Assembly (NCBI GenBank): GCA_021396245.1
Contig: WNYE01000015.1
Span: 186,001-250,000 of the forward strand
Source of the DNA: Sporothrix humicola
Lineage: Eukaryota; Ascomycota; Sordariomycetes; Ophiostomatales; Ophiostomataceae
Direction: 5' to 3'
Length of the DNA stretch: 64,000 nucleotides
Shown: positions 9,507 through 19,970 of the stretch, piece after piece
Numbering within the stretch: the stretch's first letter is position 1
Layout: each line of letters starts with the position of its first letter
Notes under the pieces: generated by a model
What the model was told of the DNA's origin: nothing
Databases searched by the model: none
What the model saw: the letters and a program-made list of their open reading frames with translations, nothing else
Translations under genes and position numbers: made by a program

Positions 9507-10646
9507 TCATGGAGCCACCGGCACACGCCTCTCGCTCTCTTCTAGCTTGCCCGACTGAATGGGCATGGTCGTTACTTGTGGAGATGGTTTGTCAACAACA
9601 CTGCTGCTGTGATGGAAACCCACCATCTCGACTGCCGGTGGTGTAACTGGCGGCGTTCCTCCGACATTGGCAGATACAGCCTCGGCATCCCGGCCAAAGG
9701 CCAGGTCCAGCACATCCAGTGGGTTGCGGCCAACCTTCATCCAGCCAGTACTGGTCCCAGAGCCCCCACCCATTGCTTGGTTCTTGCTCTGGTCCCGCAA
9801 CTCGGCGCCCTGGCCGACTTGGAACCGGCGGAACGTGTACGTGTCACGGCAGTCGACAAGGGCAAGGTGCCCGTCAGTCCATGTGGCCGGCGGCATACGC
9901 TCGTCGTACAGGAATAGAGTAAGCTGGTCCAGCTCGGCAAAGATGTTGCGCCCATAGATCAGCAACAGAATGCCTGAGCCAGGATGGCCGATCGAGGATG
10001 CACACAGTGCCAGCCGCCGCAGACACCGCCGGCCACCGCACCGGCCCGGTACCTGGCCCTTGATGTGTCGGAGCAACTCATTGGTTTGGGCCACGTTAAA
10101 CTCGCCCAGCATGGCCAAGGTGTCGGTGTGTGGCGCCAAGTACAGCCGGCGGTACATATCCAGATGGGCCTCGCCGGCGCGCTCGCAGGGCGTGTTGACC
10201 GCTAACCGGATGGTGGCCGAGTAGTGCCACAGTGCACACGAGCGGGCCTCGTAGGACACGGCCAAGGCGGGTGGGTTGGCGCTCCAGGACTGCCACATGG
10301 CGAGCGAGGCTGACTTTTTGGCCAACGGCGAGCCGCGGCTGGTGGCGGCGGTGTGGTAGGCGTCGGCATAGTGGGATTTGCGGCGGTGGATCTCGACGAC
10401 GCGGGGCTCAAAGGACAAGTACCAGATCTTGAGACGGAGCTCGGTAGGTAAGTCCGGGAAACGGTGAAAGGTGGTGGGAATAGTGGGAGTGATGGGAGTG
10501 GTGTTAGAAGGAGTGTCTTGTATTGACGATCCAGCCATGAGGTCGGTGACGGCGGTGACACTTGTGTCGACAGGACTGTGACCATTCGTGATGGCGGTAG
10601 AGATGTCTGCGGTCTCAACGACCGGGCCCTCTTGTTGTGCACCCAT
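9507..10646 (-). CDS. 2EXR-domain (F-box-like) fungal protein
   Basis: A 379-residue member of a very large fungal family of unknown molecular role. The diagnostic stretch is FHRFPDLPTELRLKIWYLSF, followed by EPRVVEIH, near residues 54-82. Then comes a region with NPPALAVSYEARSCAL (near 117-132), the usual second motif in which an old secondary-structure core precedes charged helices. Residues 1-50 and the last 90 are Thr/Ser/Pro/Gly-rich and probably disordered. No signal peptide or membrane span is seen. The open frame extends upstream through leader to 10931, but MGAQQEG at 10646 is the first sensible start. Some relatives are F-box-like adaptors; I do not claim that here. Confidence 0.75.
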   Translation of the reverse strand: MGAQQEGPVVETADISTAITNGHSPVDTSVTAVTDLMAGSSIQDTPSNTTPITPTIPTTFHRFPDLPTELRLKIWYLSFEPRVVEIHRRKSHYADAYHTAATSRGSPLAKKSASLAMWQSWSANPPALAVSYEARSCALWHYSATIRLAVNTPCERAGEAHLDMYRRLYLAPHTDTLAMLGEFNVAQTNELLRHIKGQVPGRCGGRRCLRRLALCASSIGHPGSGILLLIYGRNIFAELDQLTLFLYDERMPPATWTDGHLALVDCRDTYTFRRFQVGQGAELRDQSKNQAMGGGSGTSTGWMKVGRNPLDVLDLAFGRDAEAVSANVGGTPPVTPPAVEMVGFHHSSSVVDKPSPQVTTMPIQSGKLEESERRVPVAP

Positions 10647-12155
10647 GTCGGAAGGTAGATAAAGTGATGTGTGGTGTGTGATGTGAGGAAGGATCGACGA
10701 TCGGCAGGGACCAGGCCGGGATGTCAAAAGATGAAGTGAGGTTGAGTGATGGGTAAGGTATGCAGCCTTATAGGAATAGGGTTGCTGCTTTGAGATGCTA
10801 GGATGCGATGCAGGAATACACAGAGTGCTCCCTTGCTCAGCCTCTATCGAGATCGATCTCGTTACCGTAGGGCTGTAGGCTGTAGGCTGCTGGCTGTTGG
10901 GAAAACGTGCAGAGGCGACAAAGAGACACAAGCTCGCAGGGTTGCCGGCAAGCGTCCAGTTTATGGAAGAATGGCGAGCAAGTGGTGTTCAACTCTGCCG
11001 ATCTATGCAACTCGACTTCCAAGGTTGCAAGACACGTTGGCTGGGACCCTGCATTCTCTGTCCCGAGGGTGTCTCTGGTTCTGAAATCTTCTTTCGTCTT
11101 CCTTCCTTAACTCGTCGTGTTATTTTCCACCGGCTCTTGCGGTATCGTGCTTATTCTATTGTGTCGGTTTATTTCGTTTTCCTTGGAATAGGCGAACAAA
11201 AGAAGGGTCCTGATGGCAGTCTGGCCGTCTGGCCGTCTGCCGTCGCATTCGAGAGGGGCGTCGGGCGGTTGAGAAGGATCTCAGGAAAAAGGGTCAAGAA
11301 GTGCCAAAATACCAAAAGGGAACTGAAATCGTGGAAATGGTCCCGAAATGTTGGAAATCAAGCTTTCGTGGCAGTATTGGAAATGGGGACCAGAGAATTG
11401 ACCGAAGGAAGCAGCCTCTCCAAAATGTCCGTTCCCCTCATTCGCTCTTTCCCACACTTCCTCTTTCCATTCTTTATGGGTGGGAGTCGTGGTCTCGTGA
11501 TGTCATCTGCAGGGCGCGGACCAAGTCGAGCCGGGCGACCTGGAAGTTGAGAGTTAATGTCTCTCCAGGCGCTCGGGTGCTAATTTCACGGTGCTATTTT
11601 TGTTCTCCAGGTGCCACTTTCGTTTGTTATTTCCATGTCTTTCTCCACAGCATATTAAGTCTTCTAAACTCTAAAAGAAAAGGGTCTTTCTCGGCAAGTT
11701 CCATTTCATCGTGTCCTCTTTTTGTGCCTTTCCTTTTTATTTCATTCTTAATCTCCGTTTCTCCCCCTTCTCTCCATTCAGATCTTGTTTTGAACCTCGT
11801 ATTACACGCCCGTCCGTTGACATGATTTTACATTTGGCGACCATACGAGCCGACCGTTGACTTGTTTTTACATTTTGGCGACTATACGAGTTGGCTTTAA
11901 ATTAGGTGTGAATTTCAGCTACCACCATGGGTTCCATGTGCGCTATTTAGTCCCATTCCAGAGTCATTCAGGGCACACCTGTCGCGCGGAAGTCGACGTC
12001 ATTTCAACGCCATTTCTTTCGTTGCATCAACGCCACGACGCCCTTTCTTCCAACTTTTCGCGGCCGACACGTCTCGTACCTGATATTGACATTGCGCCCT
12101 TCAGCGTCGCATGCGGTACATTCTTTATCCCTTTCTTTCGTTTCCCATCTCTTTG
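10647..12155. other. Intergenic, about 1.5 kb, holding a 40-bp duplication
   Basis: Between two minus-strand genes. No coding sequence is recognised; frames at 10897-11550 and 11301-11825 overlap out of phase and look random. A diverged 40-bp tandem duplication lies at 11814-11894. Confidence 0.4.
11814..11894. repeat. Two-copy tandem repeat, 40-41 bp unit
   Basis: Copy 1 (11814-11853) and copy 2 (11854-11894) both start CCGTTGAC, pass through TTTTTACATTT and GGCGAC, and end near ATACGAG. They differ by several transitions, a few transversions and one extra T. Confidence 0.7.
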
Positions 12156-12980
12156 TCACAGCAGCGACTCCTTTCCACCGGCAAATGCTGCACTCTTTTC
12201 TCCGTATATCCGCTCGAGGTGGTAGGCCAACAATTCGATAATCTCGACGTCCGCTGTATGCAGCCACGACAGCATCCTCGCTACAATGGCGTCTGTGTTT
12301 CCGGCGACATCTCCAAACTCGTGAAGTGTCAGCCATCGGGTGGGCTTGTCCGTCGTACTTGGAGCTGGAGGTGCTGGTCCACCCGGCGGCGGCGGCTTGT
12401 CCCCGCCAATCTCGTTCTCCATGACCGTCTCGAAACGCGCCGACCGCTGCCAGCCAACCATGCCTGTAACCTGCGGCATATAGTCGGCGGTATACCAGGT
12501 TCGGTCTTGAGGTGTGTTGTTACTCAACTCCACCACCTCTGTCACCAGCAGCGTGCCCGGCGTGTTTGTGTCTTTTGTGTCTCCTCCATTTTGTCCCCCA
12601 CTCGGCACCCATGTCTCGGCATGCCGTGCAAACCGGCCACGGAAAGAGGCAAACTTGGCAATCGGTCCGCCCTCGGGGATCATTTCGTGGTGTAAAGGGA
12701 TGCGGCGGAAGGCGCCGCTCGTGACAAACTCGAGGGTCGGCAGTTTGTAAACGACGAGGAAGGGGTTGACGGGCGTCGAGCCATTTGTACTGACTGTAAT
12801 CTTCACGGCTTCATACCGTCTGGCTATAGGCAGGGGATTCTCCGGGTCTGCATAGATGACGTCCGGAATGTGCACCTCTTCGTACCATTTGGCAAAGTCG
12901 GCATAGGGAAAGACGGCCTCGTCGCTGGTGTTGGAGCTGATCCAGAACACGCCAGGCCCGGTGAAAGGATTGTCTGCCAT
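12156..12980 (-). CDS. Conserved fungal protein with EthD-like dimeric alpha/beta-barrel features
   Basis: A 274-residue soluble protein. It starts MADNPFTGPGVFWISSNTS and continues with PYADFAKWYEEVHIPDV near residues 25-41. That strand plus 'WYxxVHIPDV' pattern is common in fungal EthD-like small barrels. The second half repeats the theme more weakly: TWYTADYMPQV, then a Pro-rich spacer near 199-215, then TRWLTLHEFGD. Two ferredoxin-like halves joined by a flexible linker is the likely architecture. No catalytic residues can be named and the reaction is unknown. No signal peptide. Confidence 0.7.
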   Translation of the reverse strand: MADNPFTGPGVFWISSNTSDEAVFPYADFAKWYEEVHIPDVIYADPENPLPIARRYEAVKITVSTNGSTPVNPFLVVYKLPTLEFVTSGAFRRIPLHHEMIPEGGPIAKFASFRGRFARHAETWVPSGGQNGGDTKDTNTPGTLLVTEVVELSNNTPQDRTWYTADYMPQVTGMVGWQRSARFETVMENEIGGDKPPPPGGPAPPAPSTTDKPTRWLTLHEFGDVAGNTDAIVARMLSWLHTADVEIIELLAYHLERIYGEKSAAFAGGKESLL

Positions 12981-14271
12981 CGTGCAATGCGCAGTCGTAA
13001 TGGCAATCCAGTATGTGCTGTACTCAGATGCAAGGAGAGTTGTTGATGATGTTCATGAACTTTCTTGCCGCCTTGATGCTAGGAATTGCCGACTTATGGC
13101 TGTCGAAAGAATAGAAGATGAGGACAGCGCGGCTCATATCACTGGACAAGTTGGCGGGCTTCTCCATCCTTTATCCCGTCCTCGGCCACCTCTTCCCACG
13201 AGAGGGGGAACGCACTCGTCGCACTTTGTCCTGTTCAACAACAGAAGAGATTTTGCACATTTCATGCTGTGCTATGTGACAGGCTCGACACTTGTCGTAG
13301 TTGTCGTGCTGGCCCCAATTGGCCGCATCTGCGATCGTGGCATTTGCAAAATGGTTGCTAAATAAACCAAAACGCAGGCATCGAGGTGTATCAGCCTTGT
13401 GCTGAGAATGTTTGATATCAAATGCAACTTGTCTGTGGGCTGTAAATGCATGTTTAGTCCGCGGTACTAAGACAACGAATGAAGGATGTCGTCTGTCAAA
13501 ATCTTCAAAAATGAAACTCGACAATGTATGCACTTGTTAACGAGGCAAAGATAATGAAGAGACAATGTAAGATACCAACAGCCAATATCTGAGTTGCATT
13601 TTGATATGGCTTATCGCCACAGCCAAAATAAACATGAACTACGATAAGTTGAGGAAATGTTGAACGACGGAGGTGGGCGAGGCCGTCTTTATCGGTTAGA
13701 AAAAAGGGCTCGCGGAATGTAAGATGGGCTGGGGTTCGACCGGCGATTGATCGGTGCCTGAACCCAAGAAGCCCACTAATATTTCGCCCTCTTGCATGTT
13801 TCCCCTCTTCCAAGAGTATCTTACACTCTGAGCTGCCTGTTTGGGTTGTTTTAACGATTTAAAGGTCGGCCGCTGATCGCTAGGGCGGTTCGAGGTCGCC
13901 CCAGGGGCGGGGGTCCTCCTTCACCGGGGGAAGACGGCCAGAAGGCCCTGCACGGCACGAATGCCGCCGCGGCACGACCAGGCGACAAAACAGGCAAGAG
14001 ACAAAACTCTAAACCGTTGACAGCGACATCCGCAGCTTCTCGTTGGCGCGACTAGCCGACGACTGTTGGAGGTTGTGGAGAAAATTGGAGATGGCGCCTT
14101 CCGTTTAACGTAACTTTGCACGGAGGTGATTGTCCTTTGCTCTTGCCCCTTGGTAAGCTACGACAGTACCTTCCGCCATTCCTCGGCCCTTATTACAGAC
14201 GTCTCCCCTGTTGAGATTGAATTGTTGCTTTTCCTCCTCCTCCACCACTAACTTTCTTCACCGCGAGGAAC
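12981..14271. other. Divergent intergenic region, about 1.3 kb
   Basis: Upstream of the EthD-like gene and of the carboxypeptidase. No gene is supported. CT-rich sequence precedes the start at 14272. Confidence 0.4.
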
Positions 14272-15984
14272 ATGAAGCTCAGCGCCCTCCGTCTGTTTTC
14301 TCTGTCGGCGACGCCCGCCCTGGCGGCGGTCCTCGCAACCTCCGATGACGCCACCAGCCGCCAGCACGTCATTGGCGGCGATGCCCTCGCCGGCGACTCC
14401 TCCTCTCGCTTCACATGCGACCTGCCGCCGCCCGTGGCTCCGCCCGCCAGCGACGGCCTCCCGCCGGCCGAGGAGGTGTTTGCTGGCGCCGACCCTCTCA
14501 AGCTCCAGGTCCATCGTTTGTCGAAAACGGTCCAGGTGCCCACGATGAGCTACGACGACATGAAGGATGTCGACGTCGACCCGCGCTGGGCCGTTTTCGG
14601 GGATTTGCATCGCGTCTTTGCTGAGCTGTACCCGACTGTGCACAAGCGCATGACCGTCACCAAGATCAACAAGTACGGCCTGCTGTACACGATCAACGGC
14701 ACAAACCCAGATCTCAAGCCGATTCTGTTGACGGGACACCAGGATGTGGTGCCTGTGCCTGATCCTTCGGCATGGACACACCCTCCCTTTGCGGGCTACT
14801 ACGACGGCACATGGCTGTGGGGCCGTGGTTCAGTCGACGACAAGAACAGTGTGACCGCCCTGCTGTCGGCGGCCGAAACCATGCTGGGAAACGAAGAGTG
14901 GAAGCCGCGGCGGACGATTCTGCTAGCCTTTGGCTTTGATGAGGAGTCGCTCGGTGAGCGCGGTGCCGGCGCCATCAACAAGCACTTGGAGGCCGTGTAC
15001 GGCAAGGACTCGATCGTGCTCCTGCTCGATGAAGGCGGTTCAGGCTTGGATCTGGTCAAGGGCGGGGACGAGGACATTCTGTACGCCCTGCCGGCCGTCG
15101 CCGAGAAGGGCCAAATCAACGTCTATTACGAACTCCGTGCCAAGGGCGGCCACTCATCCATGCCCCTGCCGCACACCGCCATCGGCATCGCCGCCGAGAT
15201 CGTCGCCACCCTCGAGAACCACCCCTACTCGCCCAAGCTGGTCGAGGGCTCGCCGCTGCACAACAACTACGTCTGCCGCGCGCGCTACACACCGGACACG
15301 GACCGCAAGGTGACTCGCTTGATCGAGGACAACGAGCTCGGCGAGCTCGCTGATTTGCTGGCCAGCTACGACCCGACGCTCAAGTTCCGCCTGCAGACGT
15401 CGCAGTCGGTCGACATTATCAATGCTGGCCTCAAGATCAACGCCATGCCCGAAAAGGTCACCATTGGCGTCAACTACCGAGTGGCGCCGCACGAGTCGCT
15501 GGATGCCGTCAAGCAGAAGACGGTTGACCTCTTGCAGCCCATTGTCGAAAAGTACAACATTGCCCTGACCGCCTTTGGCAAGGACTACGCCACCGAGAAG
15601 TCGACAACGAAGAACGGTGACGTCCATGCCGAGTATGAAGTTGATTATGAGGCCTCGCTCGTCATCACTGCGCCCATGGAACTGGCCGTCGCCCCGGTGA
15701 CGCCCACGACGGGCCCTGTCTGGGATCTGTTCTCGGGCACCATCCAGCACACGTTTGCTTTCGACGGCGGCCGTGTTGTTCCTGTCGGCGACATTATGAA
15801 CGGCAACACGGACACGCGCTCGTACCTGGGCCTAACGCGCAACGTGTTCCGTTGGGAGCCGATGCGCGCGCCGTGGATCCAGAACCTGCACGCCATTGAC
15901 GAGGCCCTGCACATGGAGGGCCATATGGAGGCGGTGCGCTTCTATTACAATCTTGTGCGCAACTTTGACGCGGCGGATGTTTAA
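14272..15984 (+). CDS. CPS1: Carboxypeptidase S, M20 metallopeptidase (Gly-Xaa carboxypeptidase)
   Basis: A 570-residue zinc exopeptidase of the M20 (ArgE/DapE/CPS) family, which releases C-terminal residues from small peptides, in yeast in the vacuole. A hydrophobic N-terminus (residues 1-21) fits a signal peptide or anchor. The metal and catalytic blocks are in order: TGHQDVVPV near 154-162 (ligand His, catalytic Asp), GRGSVDDKNS near 184-193 (bridging Asp), FGFDEESLGERG near 220-231 (general-base and ligand Glu pair), LLLDEGG near 250-256 (Asp ligand), then the lid stretch AKGGHSSMPLPHTAIG near 292-307. The closing NTDTRSYLGLTRNVFRW block near 524-540 is typical of fungal CPS enzymes. Length is normal and no lesion is seen. 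Confidence 0.92.
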   Translation: MKLSALRLFSLSATPALAAVLATSDDATSRQHVIGGDALAGDSSSRFTCDLPPPVAPPASDGLPPAEEVFAGADPLKLQVHRLSKTVQVPTMSYDDMKDVDVDPRWAVFGDLHRVFAELYPTVHKRMTVTKINKYGLLYTINGTNPDLKPILLTGHQDVVPVPDPSAWTHPPFAGYYDGTWLWGRGSVDDKNSVTALLSAAETMLGNEEWKPRRTILLAFGFDEESLGERGAGAINKHLEAVYGKDSIVLLLDEGGSGLDLVKGGDEDILYALPAVAEKGQINVYYELRAKGGHSSMPLPHTAIGIAAEIVATLENHPYSPKLVEGSPLHNNYVCRARYTPDTDRKVTRLIEDNELGELADLLASYDPTLKFRLQTSQSVDIINAGLKINAMPEKVTIGVNYRVAPHESLDAVKQKTVDLLQPIVEKYNIALTAFGKDYATEKSTTKNGDVHAEYEVDYEASLVITAPMELAVAPVTPTTGPVWDLFSGTIQHTFAFDGGRVVPVGDIMNGNTDTRSYLGLTRNVFRWEPMRAPWIQNLHAIDEALHMEGHMEAVRFYYNLVRNFDAADV

Positions 15985-16186
15985 ACGGCGGCCCTGCACC
16001 GAGGTTATCAAAGACACCCGTAGGTGGTGTCGGCATGCAATCTTAGGATATAATTGATACAAAAGTACTGGTAAATCTATTTCGCTGTATACGTATATAT
16101 TGGATAGGATAATGAACAAATAAAAAGTATGATATAAATATAAACAAAACGGAATGTAACAACAAGTAATGGCCACCCTATACCCC

Positions 16187-18043
16187 CTACTTCTTCAGGT
16201 AGGCATCCACGCCAATGCTCCGCAGACGCTCCGCCTTGTCCGTGACCTGCTGCTCCATGTCCCGCTGGTACGCCTCCATCTTGGCCAGCAGCTCGGGCGT
16301 GAACGCGCCCAGAATGCGAATGGCCAGCAGGGCGGCGTTGGTCGAATTGTTGATGGCCACGGTCGCCGTCGGCACGCCGCGCGGCATCTGGACGATGCTG
16401 AGCAGCGAGTCCATGCCATCGAGGTGCGTAGCCTTAACGGGGACGCCAATGACTGGCAGGGGTGTGTAGGCGGCCAGCATGCCCGGCAAGTGGGCGGCAC
16501 CGCCAGCAGCGGCGATGATGACCTTGATGCCGCGGGCTGCAGCCTCCTTGGCGACCTGGCCCATCTTGGCGGGCGTGCGGTGGGCCGAGGTGATGTCGAC
16601 TTCCCAGGGGACACCGAACTGGTTGAGAATGTCGATGCCGGCCTTGAGCACGGGCAGGTCCGAGTCGGAGCCCATTGTGACGAGGACGAGAGGGTTGGCA
16701 GCGACGCCAGCAGAGACAGAAGTGGCAGAAGTGGCAGCAGGAGCTGCAGCAGCCACAGGAACCGTGGGAGCTGCCGGTCGCAGAGCCTTGGTCGGCGCCT
16801 GCAGGCGCTCCTCGCGGATGGTCTGGGCCAGACGGATCAGCGGCGCCGCCGCGGCCTCGAGCTCGGCAATGGACAGCGTCGTGCCCGTCAGGGTAATGTG
16901 GCCAATCTTGCGGCTGGGCTTGGCCTCCTTGCCGTACATGTGGACGTAGACGCCGAGGCCGGGGCCAAACGTCTCTTGCGCGGCCTCGATCAGCTTCTTG
17001 TGCGAGTCAGCGCCGGCGCCACCCAGCACGTTGATCATCAGCGCCGACGAGACGTGCGGCTCGAGTTTGGCCGGCAGCGGGCGGTCGAGAATGGCCGTGA
17101 GCTGGGCCTTGAACTGCGACATGTAGGGGATCGACTCGATGGTCAAGTGGCCCGAGTTGTGCGGGCGGGGCGCGATCTCGTTGACCACGACCTCGTCGTC
17201 GGCGGTCAGGAAAAGCTCGACAGCAAAGACGCCGCGGCCCCAAAGCTGGTCAATGACGCGGCAGGCCACTTCTTGCGCCTTTGTGGAGATTTCTTGCAGA
17301 CGCGCGCCTTCCAGTCCCCGTGGCGGCATGTAGACGTACGAGCAAATGTTGTCCTCGTGCACGGTCTCGACCACCGGATATGGCAGCAGCTGCTTCGTGA
17401 TGCCGGGCGCGCCCTCGTCTTCTGTGCGGATCACCATCACCGACAGCTCCATCACAAACGGCACCCACTTCTCGGCATAGCACGCCACGTGGCCGAACTC
17501 GGCCTCGGCTGCCTCCAGATCGGCAGGCGAGCCCACCTTGAAGTTGCCGCGGCCGTCGTACGAGTCTTTGCGCGCCTTGAGCATGAACGGGTAGCCAAAG
17601 TCGGCCGCTGCCTGCTCCATCGACGCTCTCATGGCCGTGCCCTGCTCGATGGCGACCTGCTTAGCCACCGGCAGCCCCTTGCTGGCCAAGTACTCCTTCT
17701 GCTCGTACTTGTTCTGCACCAGCCGCAGCGTCTTCCACGACGGGTGCACCTGGATCGGCGTCGTGCCCGGCTGGGCGCCGTTTGTCGCAATCGCTTCCAG
17801 CACCTCTGTGTCAATGTGCTCAATCTCGACCGTTAGCACGTCGCTGTTGGCCGCCAGCTCGCGGATCTTGCCGGCGTCCTTGAACGACCCGGCCACGTGG
17901 TGCTTGTTGCGGTTGATCTGCTTGGCCGGCGCATCGTCGGCGTCGAGAACGGCCACGGGGACATTGAGGGGCGCCGCCGCTTCGCACAGCATCTGGCCCA
18001 GCTGGCCGCCGCCGAGAAGGCCAACCACTGGAGTCTTGGACAT
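16187..18043 (-). CDS. ADE2: Phosphoribosylaminoimidazole carboxylase (AIR carboxylase), purine synthesis
   Basis: The 618-residue fused PurK-PurE enzyme of fungi, which converts AIR to CAIR in de novo purine synthesis. The N-terminal PurK half begins VVGLLGGGQLGQMLCEAA near residue 6 and carries the ATP-grasp fold, with DSYDGRGNFKVG near 154-165 and VNEIAPRPHNSGH near 290-302. An Ala/Pro-rich linker lies near 405-445. The PurE half has VTMGSDSDLPVLKAG near 454-468, SAHRTP near 486-491 (substrate phosphate and catalytic His) and AAAGGAAHLPGMLA. Length is normal and both active sites look intact. It converges with CPS1, with about 200 nt between stops. A long open frame on the opposite strand here is a shadow of GC-rich codons. 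Confidence 0.95.
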   Translation of the reverse strand: MSKTPVVGLLGGGQLGQMLCEAAAPLNVPVAVLDADDAPAKQINRNKHHVAGSFKDAGKIRELAANSDVLTVEIEHIDTEVLEAIATNGAQPGTTPIQVHPSWKTLRLVQNKYEQKEYLASKGLPVAKQVAIEQGTAMRASMEQAAADFGYPFMLKARKDSYDGRGNFKVGSPADLEAAEAEFGHVACYAEKWVPFVMELSVMVIRTEDEGAPGITKQLLPYPVVETVHEDNICSYVYMPPRGLEGARLQEISTKAQEVACRVIDQLWGRGVFAVELFLTADDEVVVNEIAPRPHNSGHLTIESIPYMSQFKAQLTAILDRPLPAKLEPHVSSALMINVLGGAGADSHKKLIEAAQETFGPGLGVYVHMYGKEAKPSRKIGHITLTGTTLSIAELEAAAAPLIRLAQTIREERLQAPTKALRPAAPTVPVAAAAPAATSATSVSAGVAANPLVLVTMGSDSDLPVLKAGIDILNQFGVPWEVDITSAHRTPAKMGQVAKEAAARGIKVIIAAAGGAAHLPGMLAAYTPLPVIGVPVKATHLDGMDSLLSIVQMPRGVPTATVAINNSTNAALLAIRILGAFTPELLAKMEAYQRDMEQQVTDKAERLRSIGVDAYLKK

Positions 18044-19059
18044 GGTGGGTGGAGGAAGGGAGGGTTTTGTCGGTCGGGATCGTGGTTATCGCCGTCGTGC
18101 GTCGTCAATTGGCGAATGCGCAAATCGTCGGCATTGGCTGAAAGCAGAGAAAAAAAAAAGTTCTGCAAATTTATGACGTTAAGCTGCAGCCCGCTTGTAA
18201 GTGTCGATGCAGGACCCCACTAGCGCCGTTGTCGGCTGTCTGAGTGGTTGAATTTTTCAGAGCTGCAAGATGACTAATCACAGTCAGGTAGCTCGACCAC
18301 TCAGAAGTCGGACCCAGTCACCTTTTGCTACATCTCTCAATCAATGTAACATACAGAAAGGACAGCTGAAAAATAATGATTCATATCGCCAGAGAATCAA
18401 ACGAAAAAAGGAGTTTTGACCAAAAAAAAAAAGAACAAAAAAAACGTACAGCAGCGGGTATTCGCTGGTCGTCACCGACCCAACTACTAATCCGCCGATT
18501 ACTGGTTTGACTAGGGGAGAGCGGACGGGATCCCGTATTTTCCAGTATCTATGGCCGTACGTGGAGGAAGTGTGTAATAGAGATTATTAAATAGAGAAGT
18601 GTGGGAGTAGGGCATGAAGAAAAGTAGCCAAAGACGGTGCAGTTGACAGAAAACAAAAACACTTGATACAGCACGTCTCTATAATTTTTGATATTTGTCT
18701 ACTACTACTCCGTACGGGGAAGTATGAATACCAACCAGATGACGTAGAAAACGGCAAAGAGGATACAGCTGACAGCTGGGTAGCACAAATCCCCACACTT
18801 CGTAAACTCTCTTTTCTTTCATCTCTAGCGATCCTCCTCTACCCTTGTACCTCGACTCCCTAATCTTTTTTTAACAACAAGTTTGTGGGGTATTAAACAA
18901 CAAATCTTCCCAAAACACGTTAAAATTCAAGATAATCAGAGTAATTAACGTGGCTTTATGTCGACCTTGATCCAAAAATAAATTTTATCTGATTGACGTA
19001 AATAGCGTTCTTGATGCAACGAAGATACAAAGGAAAGATGGTGGGTGTAGGGTCTAGAA
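18044..19059. other. Intergenic upstream of ADE2, about 1 kb
   Basis: Contains A-rich tracts near 18150 and 18420, an imperfect inverted repeat at 18239-18305, and an AT-rich end from 18860. No gene is supported. Confidence 0.4.
18239..18305. repeat. Inverted repeat, 10-bp perfect arms
   Basis: TCTGAGTGGT at 18239-18248 pairs exactly with ACCACTCAGA at 18296-18305. Pairing continues outward and inward imperfectly, giving a stem of about 20 bp around a 47-nt loop. It is not a tRNA: I see no A or B box. Confidence 0.5.
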
Positions 19060-19970
19060 TGAATACTTCGGAGCGTGCTGTTCCCGTTGATGACACAGCG
19101 GGCTCAGAGATGGGCTTGTCCGACTTGCCGACTGCAGCAGTGGCCGAGCATGTCTTGGCACATCCGTCACAGCCGGAGCCGGCTACCTTGGTGGTACCAC
19201 CAGCCATGCCATGACCGCAGGGCCAGGGACCACGTAGCTCGACACAGCGGCATGGATGTTGATCAGAATACCAGGGTCCCGTGCCGTGTACGCACCCGGG
19301 AACTTGACCAGGGGCAGACCTGCGGGAAGTGCCGTTGCCTTACCACCCGGCAACGTCAACTGGTAGCAGTTCATGTACAGCTGTGCACCGCCGCTCTGGC
19401 CTGCTGTGTGTAGCGCAATCGCCTCGGCCCGCAACAAGTAATCACCGTCGGGCAGCGAGTTTGGAATCTTGACGTTTATCTTGCCACAGCACGTATTTAA
19501 GCCTTAGGTGCCTCAGTTGTCATTGTCGCCAACACCGCTTAACTTACCTAACCAGCCGTCTTTAAAGATTTTAAACTATTAAGTGCTATTATCGGCCGTG
19601 GAGGCGTTAACCACTTTCGTGATGTACACTAAGATAGGGTCGTAACGGGCACCACCAATGGCCTCGCTTTTGCAGTTGCGGTCACCGGGCTACTGGTGTA
19701 TTTTAATCGTGACTGTCCCGTTAGCCTTGACACCACACTTGCCGGCCATGCCGGTAGGGCCGCCGGCGTTGCAGACGACATCAGAACCGCCGGCTGCCGT
19801 GACGGGTGTGTTGGATTTTGGGAGATGAACACAAGAGGTGCTGTACATGTTGTCAGTAACATTTTAATATTTCTGTTTGTCGGGGAGAGACTTATTATAT
19901 CCTTGCCATCAGCCTAAAGCTGCTGGAAAAGTGCATGAGCGGTGCATGCCGTTGTGGGGTGTACTCTAAG
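19060..19970 (-). pseudogene. AA9 lytic polysaccharide monooxygenase, RIP-type ruin
   Basis: Remnant of a secreted copper enzyme that oxidatively cleaves cellulose. On the minus strand the mature N-terminus reads AHALFQQL, with the copper-binding His codon at 19935-19937, then ADGKDI. A degraded intron follows, whose donor reads ATAAGT where GTAAGT is expected, then STSCVHLPKSNTPVTAAGG, SDVVCNAGG, GKCGVKANGTVTIKIHQ, CKSEAIGGARYDPI, the second copper-His block LLRAEAIALHTAG and the axial-Tyr region YMNCYQL, and finally FPGAYTARDPGILINIHAA. Six in-frame stops interrupt it (after QQL, after IHQ, two before FKIFK, after DNDN, after GT), and one frameshift lies near 19204 before AGGTTKVAGSGC. Each stop is explained by TGG or CAG/CAA codons after C-to-T or G-to-A change, as RIP makes. 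Identity is confident; it cannot encode a working enzyme. Confidence 0.85.

Noticed and set aside
13720..13750. GGTTCGACC, like a tRNA B box
   Set aside because: No matching A box, acceptor stem or cloverleaf can be drawn upstream.
16169..17836. 555-codon open frame on the plus strand opposite ADE2
   Set aside because: It is a shadow of GC-rich codons; the minus strand encodes a complete, well-known enzyme here and the antisense product has no domain.
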